The position numbers and the translations under genes are program-made. Source: a virus. From it: a stretch of 40,085 nt of DNA. Positions within the stretch are counted from its first letter, which is position 1. Each line of letters opens with the position of its first letter. A model generated the notes under the pieces. That model was not told the origin of the DNA, made no database searches, and saw only the letters and a list, made by a program, of their open reading frames with translations. The stretch covers positions 1-40,085 of the IMG/VR virus record IMGVR_UViG_3300025085_000063. The stretch is one strand, 5' to 3'. Of this stretch, positions 9,694 to 17,130 are shown in pieces.

Positions 9694-9935
9694 TAGCACT
9701 TCCATTTACGTAAAGCTAGAGCCTTACGTGTTGGCTTTCCATTTGGTTTTTTCATTGCACCTTTAACACCACTCATTCTTGCACAGAAGCTTTTACGTCT
9801 TCCAGCTGCTTTAGAGCCTTTCTTAGCTTTCCCTGTTACAGGTGGTTTAAGATTAGCCCCAGTCTTACGTTTGTAATAACGTCTACCAGCGGCATTTAAT
9901 CCGCCACTAGGGCTTTGGTGTTTCTTTGCTGGCAT
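9693..9935 (-). CDS. Small basic protein, DUF6321-like
   Basis: 80 residues, rich in Lys, Arg and Gly. It has the pattern SPSGGLNAAGRRYYKRKTGA, then LKPP, then RRKSFCARM, then KPTRKALAL, which I recognise as a DUF6321-type phage protein of unknown function. It starts immediately after the stop of the preceding basic gene (TAAATG). The charge suggests nucleic-acid binding, perhaps to the packaged genome or to RNA, but that is inference. It lies between scaffold and capsid genes, so it is expressed with the head genes. Confidence 0.75.
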   Translation of the reverse strand: MPAKKHQSPSGGLNAAGRRYYKRKTGANLKPPVTGKAKKGSKAAGRRKSFCARMSGVKGAMKKPNGKPTRKALALRKWKC

Positions 9936-10085
9936 TTACTTTTTCTTCCTCACTGTTTTCTTTTTAGGAAAACCAGCTTTCATATTAGAATAAGCTTTCT
10001 TACTGATAGTAGATTTAGACTTGGGTCTACTTGTTCCAGCTTTCTTACGTGCATTTATATTTGCGTATAGTCCACGTTTAGCCAT
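9936..10085 (-). CDS. Small highly basic protein, 49 aa
   Basis: Begins MAKRGLYANINARKKAG and ends KKKTVRKKK, with more than a third of its residues Lys or Arg. The start shares the TAATG overlap with the stop of the preceding 18-codon ORF, and its own stop abuts the next basic gene. It has no membrane or signal segment. Similar short Lys-rich proteins occur beside head genes in other marine podoviruses. The function is unknown, with DNA or RNA binding a reasonable guess. Confidence 0.65.
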   Translation of the reverse strand: MAKRGLYANINARKKAGTSRPKSKSTISKKAYSNMKAGFPKKKTVRKKK

Positions 10086-10141
10086 TAACATTTACCTCTT
10101 TTTTTAGTCTTACCTTTTTTCATTGGTTTACCATATGCCAT
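10085..10141 (-). CDS. Possible 18-aa basic peptide (MAYGKPMKKGKTKKRGKC)
   Basis: A very short ORF with a strong ribosome site (AGGAG, seven bases before ATG) right after the scaffold gene. It overlaps the next basic gene by one base in a TAATG arrangement. The peptide is nearly half Lys/Arg. The good ribosome site and the coupling favour translation. It may serve mainly as a leader that couples translation of the following basic gene. Confidence 0.5.
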   Translation of the reverse strand: MAYGKPMKKGKTKKRGKC

Positions 10142-10151
10142 TGTATGTCTC

Positions 10152-10892
10152 CTATAAGTTACTGTTTGCTAATTTATCCTGTACTTCAGCTTGGAACGCT
10201 GGGTCTTTAGCATATCTTGGGTCGCCCATATCAGCTTGTACTTGAGCCCATGATTCATAGCCACCTTGTGAAGTAGCTCCAGCTTTACCTGATAATAATT
10301 TAGGGTCACTTCCTTCAGCTGCTGTATATCTAGCTTGTAAACCAGTAACAGCTAGCTTGATAGTTTCCATATCACCACTGTTAACAGCGTTGTTATAAGC
10401 TGTCTGTTCAGCTTCAGTTAAATTTTGTCCAGCCCATTGAGTCATTTCTACGTAAGCTTCTTCTCCACCTACTAAGCCTTTGACTTCAGTGCCTTGTTGT
10501 AATGCTCTAGCTTCTTGTCCAGCAATAAACTGGTCTACTATATCTCTACTGATACCAGCTTTCTCTAGTCTTTCATAAGACTCATCAGCTAGTTGTCCAC
10601 TCTCGGCATACTCTGCACTGAGTGAATCCATGTCAAGTCCAGCAGACTCAACAGCTTCATCAGCTTTAATCTCTAAATCACTCTTAGGTTGTTCTTCAGC
10701 CTTCGCTTCTTCCTTAGGTTCTTCTTTAGGTTGCCCTAATTTAGATTCTAATTCAGCGTATGATTTAGCCATTGCTTCAACAGATTCAAACTTCTCAGGT
10801 AAACCCTCAGGTCTAGAAGATTCTACTTGTTGTTCTTCTACTGGGGCTTCTGATGTAGTTTCATCTGATTGTACTACTACTTGTTCTACCAT
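10152..10892 (-). CDS. Scaffolding (capsid assembly) protein, gp9-like
   Basis: 246 residues, very acidic, rich in Glu, Gln and Ala, and probably helical. It lies between portal and capsid genes. T7 gp9 (307 residues) is the scaffold that guides procapsid assembly around the portal and then leaves. The N-terminal third is low-complexity (EEQQVES, PKEEPKEEAKAEEQPK). The C-terminal DPRYAKDPAFQAEVQDKLANS segment resembles the capsid-binding end of T7-type scaffolds. Start ATG has AGGAGAAG upstream. Confidence 0.85.
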   Translation of the reverse strand: MVEQVVVQSDETTSEAPVEEQQVESSRPEGLPEKFESVEAMAKSYAELESKLGQPKEEPKEEAKAEEQPKSDLEIKADEAVESAGLDMDSLSAEYAESGQLADESYERLEKAGISRDIVDQFIAGQEARALQQGTEVKGLVGGEEAYVEMTQWAGQNLTEAEQTAYNNAVNSGDMETIKLAVTGLQARYTAAEGSDPKLLSGKAGATSQGGYESWAQVQADMGDPRYAKDPAFQAEVQDKLANSNL

Positions 10893-10906
10893 TTATTTCT
10901 TCTCCT

Positions 10907-12454
10907 TTATTGTGGTTTAGTCATGTTATTAGCAACATTAGGGACTGCACTTTGTACAGTTTCCATCATTTGTTGCTGTTGCATTTGTTGTTGAGCAGCT
11001 TCTTGCTCTTGAGCTAGTTGCTCTTCACTCTTAATTAATCCTTCAGTATCAATACCTAAGCTGGTAGCAACACGAGTAATCAGGTCATTAGGATTTAATA
11101 CCTGTACTACTTCAGGACTAATCTGAGCTAGTTGTCCTATCTCCATAACAAATTCTCTTAGTTTCTGTAGGTCATTACCACGTCCTAAAGCTTCTATGCC
11201 TGTGATAATAGTAGGTGCTACAGAATCTTTTGGAAGTTTTGGTATCTCATTAGATTGAGACATACGTTTCATTAATACTTGTACTAATGGTAACTGAAAC
11301 TCTTGAGATAATAATGAGTATATACCACCCATACTAGTCTCTAACTGTTCAGCCATGTATCTAATCTCTTGTGCTGTTACACGTTCAGCATCTCTTTGTA
11401 TTGCTGTGTGTAATAAGAAAGCGTATGACATACGTTCTTCTAAACGTCCTATGCTACGTTCTACAATACCTAAATCATATTGCTTCTCAGTTTGTAGGCA
11501 TGTTACGTCGTCTCTTTGTCCTGTAATTATGTCTCCGTTTCTAGTGTTAGCCAAATCTCGTTTACGGGTCACAGCATTAGGGCGTACCATAAATACTACT
11601 TTACTTGCAGCTGCTGATGATTCTACTAGTGATTGTGATAGTCCCTCTAGTGACCTTAGGTCTCCTAGAAATTCCTCTACATAACCACGACCGTAGTCTT
11701 CACCATCTACTCTAACCATACGTAATGCTTGGTAAGGCATGTTGTCTGATGGGTATGTACCTACAGATGAAGGTATCTTGTGTCCCATAATTTCTTGGCA
11801 TACATAGTACTTGCCGTCAGGTAATCTGTATATATGAGTGTATATCTCACAGTCCTCATCTTCTTTGTAATCAGGATATTTACCTATAACTTGTAATGTC
11901 TCTTCATCTAGTGCTACTGGACTAATGCTTTCTTTAATAATTACTTCTAATAAATTACCATCTTCATCACGTCTGCACACAAATTGTGTTATACCATACA
12001 CACGCATGTTGCCTTTCTTAGGTAGATATGTTAGTACATTACCACTTACAATGAGATGTTTTAGTGCTTCAAATACAGATACTCTAAGTGCTAGGTTCTC
12101 TATTTTCTTGTGTATCTCACGCTCAATTTTGGCTAGAGACTTCTCAATTTCAGATTGTAATTCAGGGTTCTGCTCTAGTTCCTCTTTAGTTTTACCTGAT
12201 AAAGATAATCTAAAGAAAGGTGAGTTGGGTGGTAATAATAATAATAGAAGTTTGGAAGCTAGGTTGTTAACACCTCGTGCTCCCACTGATTGAAATGGGG
12301 TATATAGTTCTGAGCTTGACTCGAAGCCTTCGTCAGGAATAAGGGTTGGTATTGTAAGTTCTGAGCACTCACGGGCTCTGTCTAAATAATGTTGTCTATC
12401 TGCTTGTAGCTTTTCATAGCGTTGTTTCGCTGTCTCTTTCATCATCTCTTGCAT
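10907..12454 (-). CDS. Portal (head-tail connector) protein, gp8-like
   Basis: 515 residues, against 536 in T7 gp8. The N-terminal region with RYEKLQADRQHYLDRARECSELTIP..., then VNNLASKLLLLLLPPNSPFF, is the T7-type podovirus portal pattern. The C-terminus is Gln/Met-rich. It forms the 12-subunit channel for DNA packaging and ejection. No strong ribosome site precedes the first ATG, so translation may be coupled to the small gene ending three bases upstream. Confidence 0.92.
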   Translation of the reverse strand: MQEMMKETAKQRYEKLQADRQHYLDRARECSELTIPTLIPDEGFESSSELYTPFQSVGARGVNNLASKLLLLLLPPNSPFFRLSLSGKTKEELEQNPELQSEIEKSLAKIEREIHKKIENLALRVSVFEALKHLIVSGNVLTYLPKKGNMRVYGITQFVCRRDEDGNLLEVIIKESISPVALDEETLQVIGKYPDYKEDEDCEIYTHIYRLPDGKYYVCQEIMGHKIPSSVGTYPSDNMPYQALRMVRVDGEDYGRGYVEEFLGDLRSLEGLSQSLVESSAAASKVVFMVRPNAVTRKRDLANTRNGDIITGQRDDVTCLQTEKQYDLGIVERSIGRLEERMSYAFLLHTAIQRDAERVTAQEIRYMAEQLETSMGGIYSLLSQEFQLPLVQVLMKRMSQSNEIPKLPKDSVAPTIITGIEALGRGNDLQKLREFVMEIGQLAQISPEVVQVLNPNDLITRVATSLGIDTEGLIKSEEQLAQEQEAAQQQMQQQQMMETVQSAVPNVANNMTKPQ

Positions 12455-12456
12455 AA

Positions 12457-12678
12457 TTAACTAATGTTTAATCCTGACCCTGAAGTAGGAATAGATAAGC
12501 CTGTTGTTTGTAAAGCTTTTGTGCCTTTACGTTTGGCTTTCTTTTTTCTTTCTTCTTCAGTTAACTTCTCTTCAGCTACCTTAAGTGTTGGTGCTATCTC
12601 CTCTCCTGATGGTGAAGCGATAGGTGGAGCTGGAGTAGGTGCTGGTGGCGTTGAAACTCTTGGACTACCTGTGCACAT
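12457..12678 (-). CDS. Small Met-Cys protein with gp7.3-like C-terminus
   Basis: 73 residues beginning Met-Cys-Thr-Gly, with a Pro-rich stretch (PPAPTPAPPIASPSG), a charged Glu/Lys middle, and a C-terminus LSIPTSGSGLNIS. T7 gp7.3, a virion protein ejected early in infection, ends in a similar Ser-Gly-Gly-Ile-Asn-Ile pattern as I recall it. It lies directly before the portal gene. It is the third of three tandem genes sharing a Met-Cys start and a GLxI-type end. Ribosome site AAGGAGATAA. Confidence 0.65.
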   Translation of the reverse strand: MCTGSPRVSTPPAPTPAPPIASPSGEEIAPTLKVAEEKLTEEERKKKAKRKGTKALQTTGLSIPTSGSGLNIS

Positions 12679-12693
12679 ATTATCTCCTTATTG

Positions 12694-12912
12694 TTATTTA
12701 GTTGGAATCTGTAAGCCAGCGTTTGACTTGTTTAAAGTACTTGTACCAACAGCTGGATTAGATAGTTTACTTGTTCCTTTAGTTTTACCTTTATTGTGTC
12801 TCTTAATGTCTTCTTTCGACGCTGGTGTTTTTATAGCATTAGGGCTAGATTGTAATTTTTTGTAAATCGGGGGGAATAGTAACTTTTGGGTATCAGGTCG
12901 TGAATTACACAT
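12694..12912 (-). CDS. Small Met-Cys protein, tandem paralogue
   Basis: 72 residues beginning Met-Cys-Asn-Ser, basic, ending PAVGTSTLNKSNAGLQIPTK. The ending closely matches that of the upstream neighbour (AVGSNPLNKSSTGLEIRKV), so the two are probable duplicates. It has no membrane segment. The position between promoter E and the portal gene is that of T7 genes 6.7-7.3, whose products enter the virion and are ejected. The role is inferred from position and end motifs only. Confidence 0.6.
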   Translation of the reverse strand: MCNSRPDTQKLLFPPIYKKLQSSPNAIKTPASKEDIKRHNKGKTKGTSKLSNPAVGTSTLNKSNAGLQIPTK

Positions 12913-12913
12913 A

Positions 12914-13165
12914 TTAAACTTTCCTTATCTCTAGACCAGTGCTTGATTTGTTTAATGGATTAGACCCAACAGCTGACTTAGATGTTTTGTTTTTTGTTGT
13001 TTTCTTAGTTTGTTTTTTAGAAACAGTTTTTGATGGTGCTTTATCATCTTTAAGAGAAGCCTGTGATGTCTTTGAGTCTTTAACCTCAGATATAGGAAAA
13101 GGCTCATTAGGATTTTTTTTCTCCCAGTTTGCTTGTAAGGCACTTCCTCTTCTTCCACTACACAT
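12914..13165 (-). CDS. Small Met-Cys protein, Lys/Ser-rich tandem paralogue
   Basis: 83 residues beginning Met-Cys-Ser-Gly-Arg-Arg. A Lys/Thr/Ser-rich central tract (KKQTKKTTKNKTSKS) is followed by the shared tail SAVGSNPLNKSSTGLEIRKV. Together with the next two genes it forms an array of diverged copies. The composition suggests a disordered, nucleic-acid-friendly protein. A role as a minor virion protein is inferred from T7 gene order. Confidence 0.6.
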   Translation of the reverse strand: MCSGRRGSALQANWEKKNPNEPFPISEVKDSKTSQASLKDDKAPSKTVSKKQTKKTTKNKTSKSAVGSNPLNKSSTGLEIRKV

Positions 13166-13166
13166 G

Positions 13167-13367
13167 TTACTTATCTCTTTCCTTTAGTTGATTAATAAAA
13201 CGAACAACATCACGTTGTCCAGCCTTGAAGTATATGTCCTTCATTTCATCTGAGATATCAGGTGATTGCTCAGGAAATAAAGTATTTAACAGCTTAATAA
13301 ACTGTGGTACTGTTTTAGGTAAGGTAGTTTCTTCTTCATCCTTGCCTACTATATCTTTTATAAACAT
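13167..13367 (-). CDS. Hypothetical protein, 66 aa, first gene of the structural operon
   Basis: Starts 26 bases after the nrdB stop and directly after promoter E. The AGAAGGA at the predicted 5' end of that transcript also serves as its ribosome site. The protein is acidic and helical (TVPQFIKLLNTLFPEQ, then MKDIYFKAGQRDVVRFINQL). I do not recognise it. Being first behind a late promoter, it is likely to be well expressed. Confidence 0.65.
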   Translation of the reverse strand: MFIKDIVGKDEEETTLPKTVPQFIKLLNTLFPEQSPDISDEMKDIYFKAGQRDVVRFINQLKERDK

Positions 13368-13373
13368 ATTTTA

Positions 13374-13396
13374 TCCTTCTAAAACGGGTACTTTAA
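13374..13396 (-). promoter_or_regulatory. Phage RNA polymerase promoter E (structural genes)
   Basis: Transcribed-strand core TTAAAGTACCCGTTTTAG, followed by AAGGA. It matches the motif family seen before the RNA polymerase, SSB, primase and tail-fibre genes. The TAA in its 5' part is the nrdB stop codon. By analogy with T7, the T-rich box occupies -4 to -1 and the transcript starts AGAAGG. It would drive the small Met-Cys genes through the head and tail genes. The motif is seen, and promoter function is inferred. Confidence 0.7.
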
Positions 13397-14343
13397 TCCC
13401 ACAGTGTACCAGTTATTGTTCCTTTGTTGTATTCAGTTGCTCTATTTTCAAAGAAGTTAGCATGTTCAACACCATTAAGCACCCAGTCTAACCACTCTAA
13501 TGGGTTATCTTTTACTTTGTAGTTAGGTTTCAATGATAGTTGTAACAGCCTACGGTCAGCAATGTACCTTATGTATTGCTTAACTTCCTTAGGTTCTAGC
13601 CCACGAATACCCCCTTGCTCAAATGCTAGGTCAATAAACTTATCCTCTAGCTCAACCATATCTCTACAGGTTTGATAGATGGTAGCTTTGAAATCATCAT
13701 TCCACACACTTGGATTCTCTTTAATCATTTCTTTAAACAGTTTAATCATACTCTCTACATGGTGTGACTCATCACGTATTGACCACGTTACTATCTGACA
13801 CATCCCTTTCATACGACCAAAGCGTTGAAAGTTAAGTAACATAACAAAAGAAGCGAACAGTTGTAGTCCCTCACCAAACGCTGAAAAACAAGCTATGTCT
13901 CTAGCTAGTCCTTCTACTCCTTTTCCTTTATCTTTAAATAGATACTTATGTTTATCAGCCATCTCTTTGTATTCTTGAAATGCTTTAAACTCTGACTCAG
14001 GTAAACCTAATGTGTCATTTAACATAGAATAACTATGTGCATGATTAGCTTCACTTGCTGCAAAAGAAGTCAACATCATACGTACTTCAGGTACTTTAAA
14101 CTTAGGTAAGTATTTATCTAAGTAAGCCTTAGCTATGTCTACATCTCCCTGTGTGAAGAATTTTAGTATTTGATTAATTAAGTTCTTTTCTGAATCTGTA
14201 AGTCTTTCATTCCAGTCTCTTACATCTTCATGTAATGAAACCTCTGACGGTAGCCAGTGCATTTTCTGTTGCATATCATAAGATGCAAATGCCCAGTCAT
14301 ATGAAAATGGTTTATAGTGTGTACGTTCTTTAAATAAGTTCAT
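13393..14343 (-). CDS. nrdB: Ribonucleotide reductase class I, small (beta) subunit
   Basis: 316 residues from the ATG at 14343, which overlaps the nrdA stop in a TAATG. A longer frame from 14364 exists, but GAGGG supports the inner start. The diiron ligands are in place: D67, E98 and H101 (SEANHAH), E158, E192 and H195 (DESHH). The radical tyrosine is Y105, seven residues after E98, as in E. coli (E115 and Y122). It is therefore a standard tyrosyl-radical enzyme. With NrdA it makes deoxynucleotides for phage replication. Promoter E begins inside its stop codon. Confidence 0.95.
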   Translation of the reverse strand: MNLFKERTHYKPFSYDWAFASYDMQQKMHWLPSEVSLHEDVRDWNERLTDSEKNLINQILKFFTQGDVDIAKAYLDKYLPKFKVPEVRMMLTSFAASEANHAHSYSMLNDTLGLPESEFKAFQEYKEMADKHKYLFKDKGKGVEGLARDIACFSAFGEGLQLFASFVMLLNFQRFGRMKGMCQIVTWSIRDESHHVESMIKLFKEMIKENPSVWNDDFKATIYQTCRDMVELEDKFIDLAFEQGGIRGLEPKEVKQYIRYIADRRLLQLSLKPNYKVKDNPLEWLDWVLNGVEHANFFENRATEYNKGTITGTLWD

Positions 14344-16094
14344 TATCCCTCGCAAGCTATACATTCCCCATCAGGAATGATTGTTCGTTCTATCTTTTGT
14401 GACACCAGTTCTGCTCTCTTCATTGCTTCTGAGCGACAGTAATAAAGTGTCTTGAGTTTTCTTTTCCAAGCCAACATGTGTATGTCGTGCAGTTCACGTA
14501 TGTGAACATCAGCTGGAACGAATACATTAACAGATTGTCCCTGACAAATAAACTCTTGTCTGTCTGCTGCGTGTTCTATTACCCACTGTTGGTTAATCTC
14601 TATGGCTGTCTTGAATGTGTCCTTCTCATAATCAGTAAGACCTTTGAGTTCTAATACTGAACCTCTGTTGGCTAGTATCTTCTTCCATGTTTTCTCATCA
14701 TTCATACCTTTGTTTTCTAATAATTTCTCTAAGTGTTTATTCTTAACCAAGAAAGAACCTGACATTGTTTTCTGTACATAAGCGTTAGCCCTGTATGGTT
14801 CAATGGCGGGTGATGTAGTGCCACATATAATTGAGCTAGAAGCGTTAGGTGCAATAGCAAGTAGGTGAGCATTACGCATACCTGTGCCTTCCATGTCAGG
14901 TGCTTCACCTTTCTTAATAGCTAATCGTTTAGATTCTTTGACTGCCTGTTCTTTAATATGTTTAAACATCTGTAAGTTTTTAGATTTAGCTAAAGCTGAT
15001 TCAAATGGTATACCTTTAGATTGTAAGTATGAATGAAAACCCATTGCTCCTAATCCTAAGCTTCTTTCATTAATAGCTGAGTACTTAGCTTTGTATAAAG
15101 TATCAGGGGCATTATCAATAAAGTGTTGTAAGACATTATCAAGGAAGTGAATTAAATCAGGTATAAACATTGGGTCATTCTTCCACTCATCATACTTTTC
15201 TAAGTTGACTGAAGACAGACAACACACAGCTGTACGTTGTTCATCTGTTGGTAATGTTATCTCAGTGCACAAGTTAGAATGATTGACCTTAAGTCCTAAA
15301 TCTTTTTGTGCTTGTGGCAATCCTTCATTAACTGTGTCATTGAACATAATGTATGGCTCACCTGTAGCCACTCTGTTCTCTAATATACGTTGCCATAATT
15401 CTCTAGCAGATACAGTCCTTACTATCTCATTAGTGTGTGGGTCAATTAGATTCCAGCTGTCATCAAAGGTTGGCTCTTTAATACAGTTATCAATCAATGT
15501 CATAAAGTCATTAGATATGTTAACACCATGATGTAGGTTCAGACACTTCCTGTGTACATCACCACCACTAGGCTTACGCATATCTAGAAACTCTATAATC
15601 TCAGGATGGCTTACGTCCATGTAAGCGGCATAGCTGCCCCTTCTAGTCTTTCCTTGTGAGAAGGCTAACATCTCTGAGTCTACTACATGTAAAAAAGGTA
15701 TTGACCCTGACGACTGAGAACCATTGCTAGTACCAGTACCATCAGAACGGACATGACCCCAGTAACCACCTACTCCGCCACCGACTGAGGCTAGCCAAGC
15801 GTTCTCTGTGTAGTGTCCAGTCAAACCTTCTCTGCTGTCAGGTACATAATTAAGGAAGCATGAAATAGGCATACCTCGTGATGTACCACCGTTAGTTAAG
15901 ATAGGTGTTGAATACATAAACCACAGTTTAGATGAATAGTTATATATACGTTCAGCCATCTCATCATTATCAGAGAAAGCTTTGGCTGCTCTAAGGAAAG
16001 CCTCTTGTGGTGAAGTCTCCTCAGGTAATAAGTATCTATCCTGTAAGGTAGTTTTACCAAACGCCGTTAACAATTCATCTCTACTGTAATCCAT
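14343..16094 (-). CDS. nrdA: Ribonucleotide reductase class I, large (alpha) subunit
   Basis: 583 residues from the ATG at 16094. AGGAG lies five bases upstream of it, so a GTG at 16100 is less likely. Catalytic features are visible: SCFLN (first redox Cys), NLCTEI (Asn-x-Cys-x-Glu radical site), AVCCLSSVNL (second redox Cys), LYYC (the Tyr pair for radical transfer) and a C-terminal CIACEG (reducing Cys pair). E. coli NrdA has 761 residues. The missing part is the N-terminal ATP-cone region, so dATP feedback is probably absent. It lies in an operon with nrdB. Confidence 0.95.
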   Translation of the reverse strand: MDYSRDELLTAFGKTTLQDRYLLPEETSPQEAFLRAAKAFSDNDEMAERIYNYSSKLWFMYSTPILTNGGTSRGMPISCFLNYVPDSREGLTGHYTENAWLASVGGGVGGYWGHVRSDGTGTSNGSQSSGSIPFLHVVDSEMLAFSQGKTRRGSYAAYMDVSHPEIIEFLDMRKPSGGDVHRKCLNLHHGVNISNDFMTLIDNCIKEPTFDDSWNLIDPHTNEIVRTVSARELWQRILENRVATGEPYIMFNDTVNEGLPQAQKDLGLKVNHSNLCTEITLPTDEQRTAVCCLSSVNLEKYDEWKNDPMFIPDLIHFLDNVLQHFIDNAPDTLYKAKYSAINERSLGLGAMGFHSYLQSKGIPFESALAKSKNLQMFKHIKEQAVKESKRLAIKKGEAPDMEGTGMRNAHLLAIAPNASSSIICGTTSPAIEPYRANAYVQKTMSGSFLVKNKHLEKLLENKGMNDEKTWKKILANRGSVLELKGLTDYEKDTFKTAIEINQQWVIEHAADRQEFICQGQSVNVFVPADVHIRELHDIHMLAWKRKLKTLYYCRSEAMKRAELVSQKIERTIIPDGECIACEG

Positions 16095-16102
16095 ATTCAC
16101 TC

Positions 16103-16357
16103 CTATAATATGTTGAGAGGGTTCACCTTAGTGTTCTCTCTAATTAATATATCTATATACTCTCTTGCTTTCTTTAAGTCCTCAAGCTTACCCTCTATGT
16201 CCTTGTGCTTAGTACGCCAACGACATACATACTTGATAACGTTAGCCTCACAGTAAGGTATTTCATTCTCAATGATAAACGTTACAGGCTGTATCTTGTA
16301 CTTGGCATAATGCTTGGGGTTGATTGCATTTATCTCTACCTTCTTCTTGGTTGCCAT
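16103..16357 (-). CDS. DUF3310 protein (related to T7 gp1.7 nucleotide kinase domain)
   Basis: 84 residues with the DUF3310 pattern: NPKHYAKYKIQPVTFI, then ANVIKYVCRWRTKH, then LEDLKKAREYIDILI. T7 gp1.7, a dGMP/dTMP kinase, contains this domain, but this protein is much shorter, so kinase activity cannot be assumed. It overlaps the end of the exonuclease gene and precedes nrdA, which fits a nucleotide-metabolism role. GGAGAAG lies upstream of the ATG. Confidence 0.75.
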   Translation of the reverse strand: MATKKKVEINAINPKHYAKYKIQPVTFIIENEIPYCEANVIKYVCRWRTKHKDIEGKLEDLKKAREYIDILIRENTKVNPLNIL

Positions 16358-17130
16358 AGTTTTACTTCTCCAGTTTTTTTGTTGTACTCACCGTGCCGTA
16401 GTATACGAGCACACCTAGCTTGTTGTAATGCTTCAGCTTCTGTGTATCCCTTCTTATCATAGGCTTGTAAAACTTTGTCCCACAGTTCTAAGAGGGGTAC
16501 ATTAATATCTGTTCCTAATAACTTCTCAGCTGTCTTGATACCCACAGTAGGACACCCAGTGTATCCATCTACTGCGTCACCAATAAGTGCCTGAGTCATA
16601 AACCAGTAGTCAGCTTCATATGGTGTGACCCTTTGGATGTTAACACCATCAGAAGATACACCCACTGGTATTTGTTTTAAGTCTTTATCAATAGATACAA
16701 TAACTTTATCTACATCAAAATGTGGGTCAGGGGTAGTGGCTAAGATACCTAAGACATCATCAGCTTCTACGTTGTCCCACATGATTCCTTTGTGATGTTC
16801 CATAATATATTTACGCAACACTGGAAGTATCAGTGGCTTACGTTTAGCTTTACGATTGTCTTTATATGTAGGCAGTACATCCTTTCTAAAATTAGTAGGG
16901 GATGTTAAACATATCTTAACTCTGTCTGCTTGTAAGTCTTCTTTAAGTTTCTTAATAGCTTCATCTACTAGCCCACAGCACTTGTCTTCATATGAATGTA
17001 ATGTCCATAGTCCATTACCCCAGTTAACTGCTTCTTCATTTTGAAGAGCGGTCTGATAAATAAGAATGTCACCATCAATAAGTATCTCTCTCTTAGTACC
17101 CTTAGGTACTTGTGGTTGTCTATCTGTCAA
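16336..17130 (-). CDS. 5'-3' exonuclease, gp6-like (FEN family)
   Basis: 264 residues. Acidic metal-binding motifs are visible: ILIDGDIL near residue 16, NVEADDVLG, VSIDKDLKQI, and LIGDAVDGYTGCPTVGIKTA, the helix-three-turn-helix that grips the DNA backbone. T7 gp6 degrades host DNA, removes primer RNA and trims ends for recombination. The frame starts with TTG at 17130, overlapping the DNA polymerase stop, with GGAG about ten bases upstream. There is no nearby in-frame ATG. A candidate promoter (H) lies inside the gene. Confidence 0.92.
   Translation of the reverse strand: MTDRQPQVPKGTKREILIDGDILIYQTALQNEEAVNWGNGLWTLHSYEDKCCGLVDEAIKKLKEDLQADRVKICLTSPTNFRKDVLPTYKDNRKAKRKPLILPVLRKYIMEHHKGIMWDNVEADDVLGILATTPDPHFDVDKVIVSIDKDLKQIPVGVSSDGVNIQRVTPYEADYWFMTQALIGDAVDGYTGCPTVGIKTAEKLLGTDINVPLLELWDKVLQAYDKKGYTEAEALQQARCARILRHGEYNKKTGEVKLWQPRRR
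16486..16507 (-). promoter_or_regulatory. Candidate phage promoter H inside the exonuclease gene
   Basis: Transcribed-strand sequence ATTAATGTACCCCTCTTAGA fits the family core GTACCCN, four T-rich bases, AGA. It lies within coding sequence, unlike the other copies, so chance is possible. If active it would add transcription of DUF3310 and nrdAB. Confidence 0.42.

Noticed and set aside
13393-14364. NrdB start at 14364
   Set aside because: The inner ATG at 14343 overlaps the nrdA stop as TAATG with GAGGG upstream, the usual coupled arrangement in this genome.
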